The notes under the pieces are model-generated. The model searched no databases. It had not been told where the DNA came from and saw only the letters and a list, made by a program, of their open reading frames with translations. Made by a program: the position numbers and the translations under genes. Of a stretch of 20,342 bases of DNA, positions 1 to 7,166 are shown piece after piece. Origin of the DNA: Flavobacterium psychrophilum (GTDB lineage: Bacteria; Bacteroidota; Bacteroidia; Flavobacteriales; Flavobacteriaceae); NCBI GenBank assembly GCA_022730285.1, contig DZCQ01000034.1, positions 1 to 20,342 of the forward strand. Reading direction: 5' to 3'. Position 1 is the first letter of the stretch. Each line of letters opens with the position of its first letter.

Positions 1-314
1 TAACACAAAAATTCAGTAAGTATTTTTCGGGACAATTTAAGTTAGATAAATTATCGGGCAAATTAGAAAAATGGTACAGTTTATCGTTTGAGGACTTTAT
101 CAAAGAAATAAACAAAGCCATCAAAACCCAAAAAGGGAGTGTCTTAACCAAAAAAGACGAGTTTGATTGGATAGATTTATTTGAAGAAAACAAAGCAAAA
201 GCCAACGCATTACAACACCAAATTGCCACCACAGACAAAGCCATAGATGCCATGGTGTACAAATTGTATGACTTAACCGAAGACGAAATTGCCATTGTAG
301 AGAATGCCAGCTAA
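1..314 (+). CDS. Type IIG (Eco57I/TaqI-like) restriction-modification enzyme, C-terminal fragment
   Basis: This is an open frame from the left window edge (first full codon at base 3) to TAA at 312-314, giving the last 103 residues of a longer protein. The tail IDAMVYKLYDLTEDEIAIVE is the characteristic ending of the target-recognition/specificity part of Eco57I-like and TaqI-C-like type IIG enzymes, single polypeptides that both methylate and cut DNA. The methyltransferase and nuclease motifs lie outside the window, so activity cannot be judged. Codon use is unusual for this window: seven of nine alanines are GCC and most threonines are ACC, whereas the housekeeping genes here favour GCA/GCT and ACA/ACT. 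That suggests horizontal acquisition. It sits directly upstream of a toxin-antitoxin cassette on the same strand. A methylase-only or phage-defence relative (PglX-like) with the same tail is possible. Confidence 0.72.
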   Translation, partial: TQKFSKYFSGQFKLDKLSGKLEKWYSLSFEDFIKEINKAIKTQKGSVLTKKDEFDWIDLFEENKAKANALQHQIATTDKAIDAMVYKLYDLTEDEIAIVENAS

Positions 315-461
315 AACTAAACTACTATGGGCTGAAAGGCTATAATTTGACTTTGCAGACTGAAAGTATCCAAGGTTGCAAAACGTAACTTTCTAACACT
401 AATTTTTTAAAACAGAAAATAAAAATACACTAAAAGTGCATAGTTAACGGCAAGCTCAAAA

Positions 462-494
462 AACACGTGCGAAAAACAAATTCTTTAACACGTG
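462..494. promoter_or_regulatory. Two AACACGTG boxes, candidate toxin-antitoxin operator
   Basis: The octamer AACACGTG occurs at 462-469 and again at 487-494, 25 bases apart. Each contains the palindrome CACGTG, and the second extends to the 8-base palindrome ACACGTGT (488-495). The second copy lies 14 bases upstream of the promoter -7 element of the antitoxin gene. Antitoxins commonly repress their own operon by binding inverted repeats near the promoter, so these are plausible operator half-sites; that role is inferred. They could instead be part of a dispersed repeat. Confidence 0.35.
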
Positions 495-508
495 TAACTA
501 TTTTTTAT

Positions 509-516
509 TATCTTTG
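509..516 (+). promoter_or_regulatory. -7 promoter element of the toxin-antitoxin operon
   Basis: TATCTTTG matches the Bacteroidota housekeeping -7 consensus TAnnTTTG. The antitoxin ATG begins only 10 bases after it, so the transcript would have almost no leader. Confidence 0.6.
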
Positions 517-526
517 CTAAAAAAAG

Positions 527-775
527 ATGAACACAAAGTTGACTTTAACGATAGAACAAGATGTAATCTCAAAAGCAAAAAATTATGCTAAAGAGAAAAA
601 CAGAAGTCTTTCAAATATTATTGAAAATTACCTAAAATCTTTGACTAGAGAAGAAGACAAAGCCGAAATTAAACTTTCACCACTTGTAAAATCACTCAAA
701 GGCTCTTTTAAAATGCCTATTGACTTTGATTACAAGGAAGAACTTAGAAAAGGACTTGAAGATAAATATTTATAG
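527..775 (+). CDS. DUF6364-like antitoxin of a PIN toxin-antitoxin pair
   Basis: This 82-residue, charged protein opens with a short beta segment (MNTKLTLTIEQDVISKAKNY) followed by a helix of the form AKEKNRSLSNIIENYLKSL. That ribbon-helix-helix-like layout is seen in DUF6364 antitoxins, which pair with PIN toxins in Bacteroidota. The N-terminal part would dimerise and bind operator DNA, while the lysine- and glutamate-rich C-terminal tail (residues ~50-82) would wrap and inhibit the toxin. These roles are inferred from the family. Its TAG stop at 773-775 is followed immediately by the toxin ATG at 776, so the two are almost certainly translationally coupled. The start is supported by the promoter 10 bases upstream. 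The pair is AT-rich and lies next to a restriction enzyme gene, a usual setting for such modules. Confidence 0.72.
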   Translation: MNTKLTLTIEQDVISKAKNYAKEKNRSLSNIIENYLKSLTREEDKAEIKLSPLVKSLKGSFKMPIDFDYKEELRKGLEDKYL

Positions 776-1198
776 ATGGAAAATATTTTAATTGATACAG
801 ATGTAATTCTTGATTTTTTCTTTGATCGCCAACCATTTGTCGAATTTGCTACAGAAATATTTCTACTGTGTGAAAACAATCAAATTAAAGGATACACAAC
901 ACCAGTAATAATTAGCAATGTATATTATTTACTTAGGAAAACTGCCAACCACGAAATTATTATAGAAAAACTAAAACAACTTCTAAATATAATTGATATT
1001 GTTGAAATGGATAAGCAAGTAGTAATTGACGCATTAAATTCAAAATTTAAAGATTTTGAAGATGCTTTACAAAATTTTTCTGCATCTAATAATGGAATAA
1101 TTACAATTATTCTAACTAGAAATATTAAAGATTTTCAAAGTAGTAAACTTGCAATTATTAGTCCCGAAATATATCTAAAGAGTAGAGCCAGCCACTAA
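776..1198 (+). CDS. PIN-domain ribonuclease toxin (VapC-like)
   Basis: This 140-residue protein has the PIN fold signature. The N-terminal strand reads ILIDTDVILDFF, with acidic residues D7, D9 and D13. A central acidic cluster is DFEDALQ (D93, E95, D96). The C-terminal strand is TRNIKDF with D119. Together these are the expected metal-binding carboxylates of a Mg-dependent RNase. The phrase DFEDALQ...TRNIKDF is typical of Bacteroidota PIN toxins encoded after DUF6364 antitoxins. When freed from the antitoxin it would cleave RNA and stop growth; the specific target cannot be read from sequence. The usual 'AD/AE..D' run before the last strand is replaced by ASNNGIIT, a mild deviation. The gene starts directly after the antitoxin stop. 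Its own TAA (1196-1198) abuts a foldable element downstream. Confidence 0.8.
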   Translation: MENILIDTDVILDFFFDRQPFVEFATEIFLLCENNQIKGYTTPVIISNVYYLLRKTANHEIIIEKLKQLLNIIDIVEMDKQVVIDALNSKFKDFEDALQNFSASNNGIITIILTRNIKDFQSSKLAIISPEIYLKSRASH

Positions 1199-1321
1199 CA
1201 GGCGTTTAGGAAGATTTGGGTTTTAGGCTTAATTTAAAGTTGTTTTTGTACTTGCAAAGTTCTATCTTTAAGCGAAAGTTTTGGGATTAAATAATCCCAA
1301 AACTCGCCAAGTCCCGAAACG
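1199..1321. repeat. Foldable ~120-nt element with strong central hairpin, attC-like in layout
   Basis: Directly after the toxin stop is a nested imperfect palindrome. The outer arms are CGTTT (1203-1207) and AAACG (1317-1321), then ACTTG (1250-1254) and CAAGT (1308-1312), then GCG (1272-1274) and CGC (1305-1307). The centre is a perfect 12-bp stem, AGTTTTGGGATT (1277-1288) with AATCCCAAAACT (1293-1304), closed by a 4-base loop. There is no T-run, so it is not a classical intrinsic terminator, although it could act as one between the convergent toxin and exporter genes. A long imperfect palindrome abutting a stop codon resembles integron attC sites, but the canonical core triplets are not clear. 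It may be a dispersed flavobacterial repeat. Confidence 0.5.
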
Positions 1322-1328
1322 TTTTAAC

Positions 1329-1336
1329 TATTTTTG
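1329..1336 (+). promoter_or_regulatory. Orphan -7 promoter-like element
   Basis: TATTTTTG matches TAnnTTTG but no plus-strand gene follows. Transcription from here would run antisense into the 3' end of the exporter gene. It may be a relic of a gene displaced when the upstream block was inserted, or chance in AT-rich DNA. Confidence 0.25.
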
Positions 1337-1370
1337 TGCCTATAAAAATAAGAAGATCTTAAAATTATTT

Positions 1371-2264
1371 TTATCTTTTTTTGTAGTTAATTACAAAAAC
1401 TCCAAGCAGAATTAAAAAAGTTGCAATGATAAAATCTACTGTAATTACTTCGTCTAGAATAAGCCAGCCTAAAAATACTGCAATTACAATGTTTACATAA
1501 CTAAGAACAGAAACCTGAATGGCACTAACGCGTTTCAACGCATAATAGTAGGAAAAAAAGGCAATAACAGAGCCGAAAACAGCTAAATATATGGTTGCAA
1601 ACAAACTGCGATAACTCCAACTATCCATTGCAGGATTAGGACTAAAAATTAAGGCCAAAACAAATTGAATAACTGCCGCTATTGAAAATTGGTAAAACAA
1701 ATTCAAGGCAATGCTATTAGTTCTATGTACATTCATTTTAGAATAAACAGTTCCTGCAGACCAACCAAGCAAAGCAATACTTAAATAAAGCATTCCAAAA
1801 ATGTAGTTTGGATTTAGAATATCGTTTAGACCGCTTCTAAAAATAAATACTACCCCCAGAAAACCAAGTAAAACTCCAACTATTCCTTTTAAAGAAACTC
1901 TTTGCAAACCAACTAAAATACTACCTACAAAAATAATAGCAGGAGAAATAGCACTCATTACCGAAGTAAGTCCGCTTGGCAAAGTCTGTTCTGCTATGGT
2001 TGTAAAACCATTTGCAATTACTAGCATTAACACAGAAGGAATTAACTGGTACTTAAAATTTTTCCAACCAATCCAAGAAAATTCTTTTTGGAATAGCAAA
2101 ATACCAAGAACTAGCAAAGCTGCAATTCCTTGTCGGATTGAAGTAATATACCAAGGCGGCATTGTTTCTACCGCAATTCTAATTCCAAGATAAGTAGTTC
2201 CCCAAACAATACCTACTATTAATAAGCTGGCAATTAATTTTAAATCTGTTTTTTGGTTGGTCAT
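1371..2264 (-). CDS. EamA/DMT-family membrane transporter
   Basis: This predicted inner-membrane exporter of the drug/metabolite transporter superfamily has 297 residues from the chosen start. It has about ten hydrophobic segments in two EamA repeats. The first opens with LLIVGIVWGTTYLGIRIAVE, which carries the typical W-G-T-x-Y/F motif, and continues with PPWYITSIRQGIAALLVL. The second contains the conserved ALKRVSAIQVSVLSYVNIVIAVFLG block and a closing LGVFVINYKK. An in-frame ATG 72 bases further upstream (2334-2336) exists, but its extra 24 residues look unlike the family. The start at 2264 (MTNQKTDLKL) gives the normal short cytoplasmic lead. Substrate cannot be predicted; relatives export amino acids, sugars or other metabolites. 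It lies 179 bases downstream of galE on the same strand and converges with the toxin gene. Confidence 0.85.
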   Translation of the reverse strand: MTNQKTDLKLIASLLIVGIVWGTTYLGIRIAVETMPPWYITSIRQGIAALLVLGILLFQKEFSWIGWKNFKYQLIPSVLMLVIANGFTTIAEQTLPSGLTSVMSAISPAIIFVGSILVGLQRVSLKGIVGVLLGFLGVVFIFRSGLNDILNPNYIFGMLYLSIALLGWSAGTVYSKMNVHRTNSIALNLFYQFSIAAVIQFVLALIFSPNPAMDSWSYRSLFATIYLAVFGSVIAFFSYYYALKRVSAIQVSVLSYVNIVIAVFLGWLILDEVITVDFIIATFLILLGVFVINYKKR

Positions 2265-2443
2265 TGAAATAAGTCTAAAGTTAGAATGTAGTAAAATAAA
2301 AGGGTTAAAATAATTAAAAATCAATGTTTTATGCAATTTTAATATAATTCAAAATATGACATTATTCTTTTTAGCGTACTTATATGTAAAATACATTTAT
2401 TTCGGATATAAGAAATGCTATGTAACAAGAAAAAATAGTAGAA

Positions 2444-3457
2444 CTAGCTTCTAATTTTCTGTTCCCATTTCCAAGCGCTTTCCAAACTATCTTGTAAGGT
2501 GGATTGTGCTTTCCAGCCCAAAACAGTATTTGCTTTGTCGGTATTGGCATAAGCCGAAGTAATATCGCCTTCCCTCCTACCCACAATTTGGTAATTTAAT
2601 TTTTGATTAGAAACTTTTTCAAAAGCAGTAATCACTTCTAAAACCGAACTTCCTGTTCCTGTTCCAAGATTGAAGGTCTCTACTTTTGCCAGATTTTGCT
2701 TATTTAAAAGTCGTTGCATTGCAATAACATGGGCTTTCGCCAAATCCACCACATGGATATAATCGCGAATTGCGGTTCCGTCAGGTGTTGGATAGTCATC
2801 TCCGTAAACGGAAAGTTTTTCACGCATTCCGATAGCAGTTTGTGTAATAAATGGCACTAAATTTTGAGGAACACCAAGTGGTAATTCGCCAATTTCAGCA
2901 CTAGGATGCGACCCAATTGGATTAAAGTATCTTAATAAAATGGAATTGATATTGGTTACTTTAGCCACATCGGTTATAATTTCTTCGCCAATTTGTTTGG
3001 TATTTCCATAAGGCGAAGCTGCTGGTTGTACAGAAGCATCTTCGGTAATTGGCATTTTTTCGGCCTGACCGTAAACCGTACACGAAGAACTAAAAATAAA
3101 ATTAGCATTTGGCAATTCTTTCATTTCCTGAAGAACGTAAACCAAGGCGTTAATATTGTTTTCGTAGTACAATAAAGGGTTTTCAACACTTTCGCCAACT
3201 GCTTTTGAAGCTGCAAAATGAATCACACCAGCAACATCATTATGTTTTTTAAAGAAATTTTGAACGGACGCTTTATCACGCAAATCCATTTTCTCAAAAA
3301 TTGGTTTTTTGCCAGTAATTTTCTCAATTCCTTCTAAAACACTTTCTGAAGAGTTTGATAAATTATCAATGGCTACAACATCAAAACCTACGTTTTGCAA
3401 TTCCACAACGGTATGTGAACCTATAAAGCCTAAACCTCCTGTTACTACTATTTTCAT
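2444..3457 (-). CDS. galE: UDP-glucose 4-epimerase
   Basis: This 337-residue short-chain dehydrogenase-type epimerase interconverts UDP-glucose and UDP-galactose using tightly bound NAD. It begins with the Rossmann loop TGGLGFIGSH (residues 6-15). It then has the acidic DNL (31-33) that contacts NAD ribose, the FAASKAVGESV segment, the SSSCTVYG strand (123-130) and the catalytic pair Y150xxxK154 in YGNTK. The sugar-nucleotide region includes LRYFNPIGSHPSAEIGE and RDYIHVVDLA, both highly typical of GalE rather than of generic sugar epimerases. Length matches the family (about 335-340). The protein is cytoplasmic and feeds lipopolysaccharide or capsule synthesis. The degT-type aminotransferase gene ends 52 bases upstream, so the two may be co-transcribed, although a hairpin lies between them. 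Confidence 0.95.
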   Translation of the reverse strand: MKIVVTGGLGFIGSHTVVELQNVGFDVVAIDNLSNSSESVLEGIEKITGKKPIFEKMDLRDKASVQNFFKKHNDVAGVIHFAASKAVGESVENPLLYYENNINALVYVLQEMKELPNANFIFSSSCTVYGQAEKMPITEDASVQPAASPYGNTKQIGEEIITDVAKVTNINSILLRYFNPIGSHPSAEIGELPLGVPQNLVPFITQTAIGMREKLSVYGDDYPTPDGTAIRDYIHVVDLAKAHVIAMQRLLNKQNLAKVETFNLGTGTGSSVLEVITAFEKVSNQKLNYQIVGRREGDITSAYANTDKANTVLGWKAQSTLQDSLESAWKWEQKIRS

Positions 3458-3475
3458 TCTGTATTATTAAAATTG

Positions 3476-3499
3476 AGAGAAGCAATTTATTGCGTCTCT
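3476..3499. repeat. Palindromic hairpin between degT-like gene and galE
   Basis: AGAGAAGCAAT (3476-3486) pairs with ATTGCGTCTCT (3489-3499) with one mismatch and a two-base loop. There is no T-run on either strand, which argues against an intrinsic terminator. The right half ATTGCGTCTCTAC resembles a palindrome I recall as dispersed in some bacterial genomes (from memory, not checked), so it may be a REP-like repeat or an mRNA-processing or stabilising hairpin inside a degT-galE transcript. Confidence 0.5.
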
Positions 3500-3509
3500 A
3501 CAAAATAAT

Positions 3510-4637
3510 TTAAACAAATTCTAAGACAGAATCTGTTATAAATTTAATTTGTTCGTCATCTAATTCGGTGTGCATTGGCAACGCAATTACTTCTTTGCAT
3601 AACTGATTGGTTACTGGAAAATCTTCTTCTTTATAACGAACATCTGCATAAGCTTTTTGACTATGCAACGGAATTGGATAATAAATTGCACAAGGAATTC
3701 CTTTTTCTTGCAAATGTGCTAACAATTCATCACGCTTTCCGTTGGTTATTCGGATAACATATTGATGAAACACATGGCAATCGCAAGTTTCAGAAATAAA
3801 TGGCACCCAAATATTTGGATTTATACTTAATGCCAAACTGTATTTTCTAGCAGCCTCTTGGCGAGCTTTATTATATGTGTCTAAATGAGGTAATTTTGCA
3901 TTCAAAACACCAGCTTGCATACTATCCAAACGCGAGTTTACTCCCACAACATCGTGATGGTATCTTTCGTACATTCCGTGATTTACAATTCCTCTTAAAA
4001 TATGAGCTAATTTATCATCGTTAGTAAAAATCGCACCACCATCGCCATAACAACCTAAATTTTTAGACGGAAAAAAAGATGTTGCCCCAACATGACCAAT
4101 AGTTCCAACTTTAACTTTAGAACCATTTTTTGAAGTATAATCTGCTCCAATCGCTTGTGCATTATCTTCAATTACATACAAATTATGTTTGTTTGCAATT
4201 TCCATAATCGCATCCATATTCGCAGCACGACCAAACAAATGTACTGGAACAATTGCTTTAGTTTTTGGTGTAATGGCTTTACGAATTCCATCAAGGGAAA
4301 TGTTCATATTATTCCTATCAACATCGACTAAAACTGGTGTTAATTGTAGCAAAGCAATGACTTCGACAGTAGCAGCAAAGGTAAAATCGGCAGTAATTAC
4401 CTCATCACCAGGCTTTAAATTTAATCCCATCATGGCAATTTGCAAGGCATCAGTTCCGTTAGCACAAGGAATTACGTGTTTTACGCCCAAGTATTTTTCT
4501 AAATCGGACTGAAATTGATGCACCAAAGGGCCATTTATGTAAGTATTATTTTCTAAAACCTCTTGAATAGAAGCATTTACTTCCTCCTTTATTTTTTCGT
4601 ATTGACCTTTCAAGTCAACCATTTGTAGTTTTTTCAT
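3510..4637 (-). CDS. DegT/DnrJ/EryC1/StrS family PLP-dependent sugar aminotransferase
   Basis: This 375-residue fold-type I aminotransferase probably places an amino group on a keto-sugar nucleotide using glutamate. Visible landmarks are the N-terminal MVDLKGQY and NNTYINGP, PLP-phosphate contacts in CANGTDAL (58-65), the stacking region ADFTFAAT (83-90), PVHLFG (131-136), and ED-N-A-Q (157-161) with D158 against the PLP ring nitrogen. The Schiff-base lysine is K192 in SFFPSKNLGCYGDGGA. C-terminal motifs include NSRLDSMQAG and CAIYYPIPLHSQ, as in the WbpE/WlbC-like branch that makes amino or diamino sugars for O-antigen. The exact sugar product is not decidable here. The start ATG is supported by a promoter -7 element 17 bases upstream. 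galE follows 52 bases downstream, consistent with a surface-polysaccharide role. Confidence 0.88.
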   Translation of the reverse strand: MKKLQMVDLKGQYEKIKEEVNASIQEVLENNTYINGPLVHQFQSDLEKYLGVKHVIPCANGTDALQIAMMGLNLKPGDEVITADFTFAATVEVIALLQLTPVLVDVDRNNMNISLDGIRKAITPKTKAIVPVHLFGRAANMDAIMEIANKHNLYVIEDNAQAIGADYTSKNGSKVKVGTIGHVGATSFFPSKNLGCYGDGGAIFTNDDKLAHILRGIVNHGMYERYHHDVVGVNSRLDSMQAGVLNAKLPHLDTYNKARQEAARKYSLALSINPNIWVPFISETCDCHVFHQYVIRITNGKRDELLAHLQEKGIPCAIYYPIPLHSQKAYADVRYKEEDFPVTNQLCKEVIALPMHTELDDEQIKFITDSVLEFV

Positions 4638-4654
4638 GCTGTAAATTTGAATTG

Positions 4655-4662
4655 CAAAAATA
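4655..4662 (-). promoter_or_regulatory. -7 promoter element of the degT-family gene
   Basis: Read on the minus strand this is TATTTTTG, matching TAnnTTTG, and it ends 17 bases before the start codon at 4637. It would drive the aminotransferase and possibly galE. Confidence 0.55.
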
Positions 4663-4726
4663 TGTAATTTCTATGGATTTGGAGCGAGTGGCTCTAAATA
4701 TTTTGGTTTCTGTTTTTCAACTAAGT

Positions 4727-6337
4727 TTATGGAATAGCTTTGCTAATATCAAATGCTTGATCCACATCCCAGTTTGCTCTTACATCAATTTCTGATGGAT
4801 AATAAATTACTTCTTCGGGTTGTATTTTGTTTAAATAATCGCCAGAATCTCTAACTTTATTTTTATTAGAATCATAAATGATGCGAAGTGTGTATTTTTT
4901 TGGCTCTAATAATGCGTATTCTAGGGTTGGGTTGCTTTCAGTATATTTTGTGGCTATTATTTTCCCTTCTTTATCCGTAAGTTCCACAATAATAGGAAAC
5001 GATTTGGCATTTTGTAAATTGATTTTTAAATTACCATAATCAGAATAGTTTTTTGTAGAAAAGCTAAAATTTAAGGTATCGTTTTTTTGTCCTAAATAGT
5101 CTTCTAGTGCATTTGGCAATATTTTTAAACTATATTTTTGTTCTGGTTGCTTTTCGAATAAAATTTCTAATTGTTGCTTAAAAATGTCATAATTAGTAGT
5201 GAAGGCAACTTTTGCAGAATCTTTTTGCATTAACAACATTTTCGATGAATCAAACTTAACTAATGGCACACTGGCAATTATGGAGAAATTATCGTTAAAA
5301 TCGAGAACTCCGTTTTTAACAGCGGTAATTTTTAAGGTGTCTTTTTTTTGATTTCTCAAAAATACAGAATAGTTTTTTTTGTATAAATTATCTTGTACTT
5401 CTATTGAAATAGAATCATTTTTAATTGGTGCAAACCAAATTTGCAAAGAGTCTTTGTTTTGTAATTTGGTTACAATTATTGGCAAGTCATTTCCTGCAAT
5501 TTTGGCTTGAACTCTTGCATTTTTTGCATTTCCGGTGTATGGCAAAAACAGTCTATTTCCAGAAGATTGTATTGGCTTTTGGGTTTTAAATTTGGGTTCT
5601 TCTTTAAACAATTCTAAGTTATAAATAGTACTGTCTGGAATATTTATTATTTTGTTATAAAATGCAATTTGGTCTTTATTGGGGTCAAATTTATAATTTG
5701 TGCTTTTTTCTTTCAAGGCAATTAGTTTGTATTTTCCTGCCTTAATATTTTCTATTTTAAAGGTTGAAGTACTGTCTAGTGTGTTAGTAATATATCTTGG
5801 ATTTTGTTTAAAAATTAGGGAATCGTTGTCATCGCTTTCTACATCATAGAGCATTACATTTACAAAATTTGGAGTCTTTTTTTCGTAAGAATCTTTTATA
5901 GTTCCTTGTATGGAAAGAGAATCAATTTTAGCTCCTGTAGAAAAAACATATTTTAGTTGAGGATACGGGTTTCCTTCATTATAATCTACAATACTCTGTC
6001 CAAAATTAAGGCTATATGTGGTATTAGGCTTTAGTGTATCGCTAATTTTTATGGTAATAACTTTGCTTGGAATTCCTTGTGGAAGTATTGTTAATGGAGT
6101 ATTAAGTGGTGGCGAAACTACTAGTTGCTTTTGTAAATCTTTAATTTTAACATATTCGTTAAAGTAAATTTTAATACTTTTTTTGTCAAAGTTTGTGGAA
6201 AAATTTGCAGGAGAACTTAAAATTATTTTAGGAGCAGTTATGTCTTTATCTCCACCCGTTATTGTTCCTCTTTTAGCACAACTTACTAAGGAAAGTATCA
6301 AAAAAAAGGCGAAAAGTGGTTTGCGTATCTTATTCAT
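4727..6337 (-). CDS. Ig-like domain lipoprotein
   Basis: From the chosen ATG at 6337 this is a 536-residue predicted lipoprotein. The N-terminus MNKIRKPLFAFFLILSLVSC is a signal peptide ending in the lipobox LVSC, with cysteine at residue 20, so the mature protein would be lipid-anchored. After the signal comes DITAPKIILSSPANFSTNFDKKSIKIYFNEYV-type sequence (about residues 35-65), the hallmark of the bacterial Ig-like (Big_5/SbsA-like) domain common in Bacteroidota outer-membrane lipoproteins. A second beta-rich part starts near SIQGTIKDSYEKK and resembles a carboxypeptidase-regulatory-like fold. The C-terminus has a calcium-loop-like DSNKNKVRDSGDY and a conserved YYPSEIDVRANWDVDQAF tail. Function is unknown; a surface or periplasmic structural role is likely. 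An ATG three codons upstream (6346) is possible. comF ends 66 bases before it on the same strand. Confidence 0.75.
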   Translation of the reverse strand: MNKIRKPLFAFFLILSLVSCAKRGTITGGDKDITAPKIILSSPANFSTNFDKKSIKIYFNEYVKIKDLQKQLVVSPPLNTPLTILPQGIPSKVITIKISDTLKPNTTYSLNFGQSIVDYNEGNPYPQLKYVFSTGAKIDSLSIQGTIKDSYEKKTPNFVNVMLYDVESDDNDSLIFKQNPRYITNTLDSTSTFKIENIKAGKYKLIALKEKSTNYKFDPNKDQIAFYNKIINIPDSTIYNLELFKEEPKFKTQKPIQSSGNRLFLPYTGNAKNARVQAKIAGNDLPIIVTKLQNKDSLQIWFAPIKNDSISIEVQDNLYKKNYSVFLRNQKKDTLKITAVKNGVLDFNDNFSIIASVPLVKFDSSKMLLMQKDSAKVAFTTNYDIFKQQLEILFEKQPEQKYSLKILPNALEDYLGQKNDTLNFSFSTKNYSDYGNLKINLQNAKSFPIIVELTDKEGKIIATKYTESNPTLEYALLEPKKYTLRIIYDSNKNKVRDSGDYLNKIQPEEVIYYPSEIDVRANWDVDQAFDISKAIP

Positions 6338-6412
6338 TAGTAACAAAATTTAATATTGCAAAATAACAACTATTATTTAGTTGAAACGAAATATTTATAG
6401 AAATAATTGTTT

Positions 6413-7096
6413 TTAATTTTGTGCAATTGCAATAGTAATAATACTTATTTTAACACCAGGAATTTGCAAAAGTACTTTCGCACAAGCCTCTAAGGTAGCA
6501 CCGGTTGTTAAAACATCGTCCATTAATAAAAAATGCTTGTCCGAAAAATTCTCTGTATCGGAAACTTTAAAGCTATTTTCTTCAATTTTATTTCGATTAA
6601 TTAAGTTCTTTTTTGACTGTGTTTCGTTATATAAAACTCTAGTTAACAAAGTCTTATTAATAGAAATTCCTAATTCTTTACTCACTTCTTCCGAAAAGCT
6701 AACTATTTGGTTGTATCCTCTTTCACGAAATCTTTTTGGGTGTAATGGAACAGGGATAATGTAATCTACGGTTTGTAAAACAGCATTTTCTTTTAATTCT
6801 TGGGCATACCAGCAACCTAAAATAGTTCCTATTTCTTGTCTGTTTTTGTATTTTAGATGATGAATTAACTGCTGTACAATTCCTTGTTTATGATAATATA
6901 GCATGGAAGATGCATGCTCCAAGTTTAGCCTTCCTTTAAATTTTTTAAAAATATCATTTTCAATACCTTGCAAATGATTTGTTTTAGGAATATGATGCCT
7001 ACACACAGTACAAATAACCTCCTCATTTGGCAAAAGCAGTTCCAAACAACCAGTACATATTGGTGGAAAAAATAAGTTAATCAGATTATTTAGCAC
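6413..7096 (-). CDS. comF: ComF-family phosphoribosyltransferase-like protein
   Basis: This 227-residue protein has the full ComF layout. A zinc-ribbon has cysteines C14, C17, C29 and C32 (ICTGC...ICTVC). Next come HHLKYKNRQEIG, the DYIIPVPLHPKRFRERGYNQ block (111-130), and the PRPP-binding loop LLMDDVLTTGATLEAC (190-205) with D193, D194 and T197-T201. In naturally competent bacteria ComF acts in the cytoplasm during DNA uptake, helping single-stranded DNA transport or recombination. In other bacteria the role is unclear, and it has also been viewed as a purine salvage enzyme relative. The start codon is GTG (7094-7096). No ATG lies upstream before an in-frame stop, and the N-terminus MLNNLINLFFPPICTGC fits the family. 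It is divergent from the coiled-coil gene at 7167 and upstream of the Ig-like lipoprotein. Confidence 0.9.
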   Translation of the reverse strand: MLNNLINLFFPPICTGCLELLLPNEEVICTVCRHHIPKTNHLQGIENDIFKKFKGRLNLEHASSMLYYHKQGIVQQLIHHLKYKNRQEIGTILGCWYAQELKENAVLQTVDYIIPVPLHPKRFRERGYNQIVSFSEEVSKELGISINKTLLTRVLYNETQSKKNLINRNKIEENSFKVSDTENFSDKHFLLMDDVLTTGATLEACAKVLLQIPGVKISIITIAIAQN

Positions 7097-7134
7097 TTTA
7101 TCGAATTTATTTTTTAATATTAATGGTAAATTTA

Positions 7135-7142
7135 TACTTTTG
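7135..7142 (+). promoter_or_regulatory. -7 promoter element for the coiled-coil membrane protein gene
   Basis: TACTTTTG matches TAnnTTTG and ends 24 bases before the ATG at 7167. A possible TTG start at 7140 would lie inside this element, which favours the ATG. Confidence 0.55.
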
Positions 7143-7166
7143 TTTCATAATCAATACAATATTTTT

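Noticed and set aside
315..461. Possible second copy of the foldable element between the restriction gene and the toxin-antitoxin promoter
   Set aside because: Only weak short pairings (GAAAGT/ACTTTC, CACT/AGTG) were found and no clear match to 1199-1321, so it was not called.
2265..2336. Longer N-terminus of the EamA transporter
   Set aside because: 24 extra residues are not family-like; the internal ATG at 2264 gives the normal start.
4189..4512. 107-codon plus-strand open frame opposite the DegT-family gene
   Set aside because: It is antisense to a well-supported enzyme with no promoter or recognisable protein features. The similar open frames opposite gap and lipA (14801-15106, 15830-16150) are rejected for the same reason.
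4678..4698. Hairpin TTTGGAGC/GCTCTAAA after the lipoprotein gene
   Set aside because: There is no T-run on the minus strand and it includes a G-U pair; not strong enough to call a terminator.
7140..7166. TTG start giving nine extra residues to the coiled-coil protein
   Set aside because: The TTG lies inside the TACTTTTG promoter element and the extra residues add nothing typical; the ATG at 7167 leads straight into the signal anchor.
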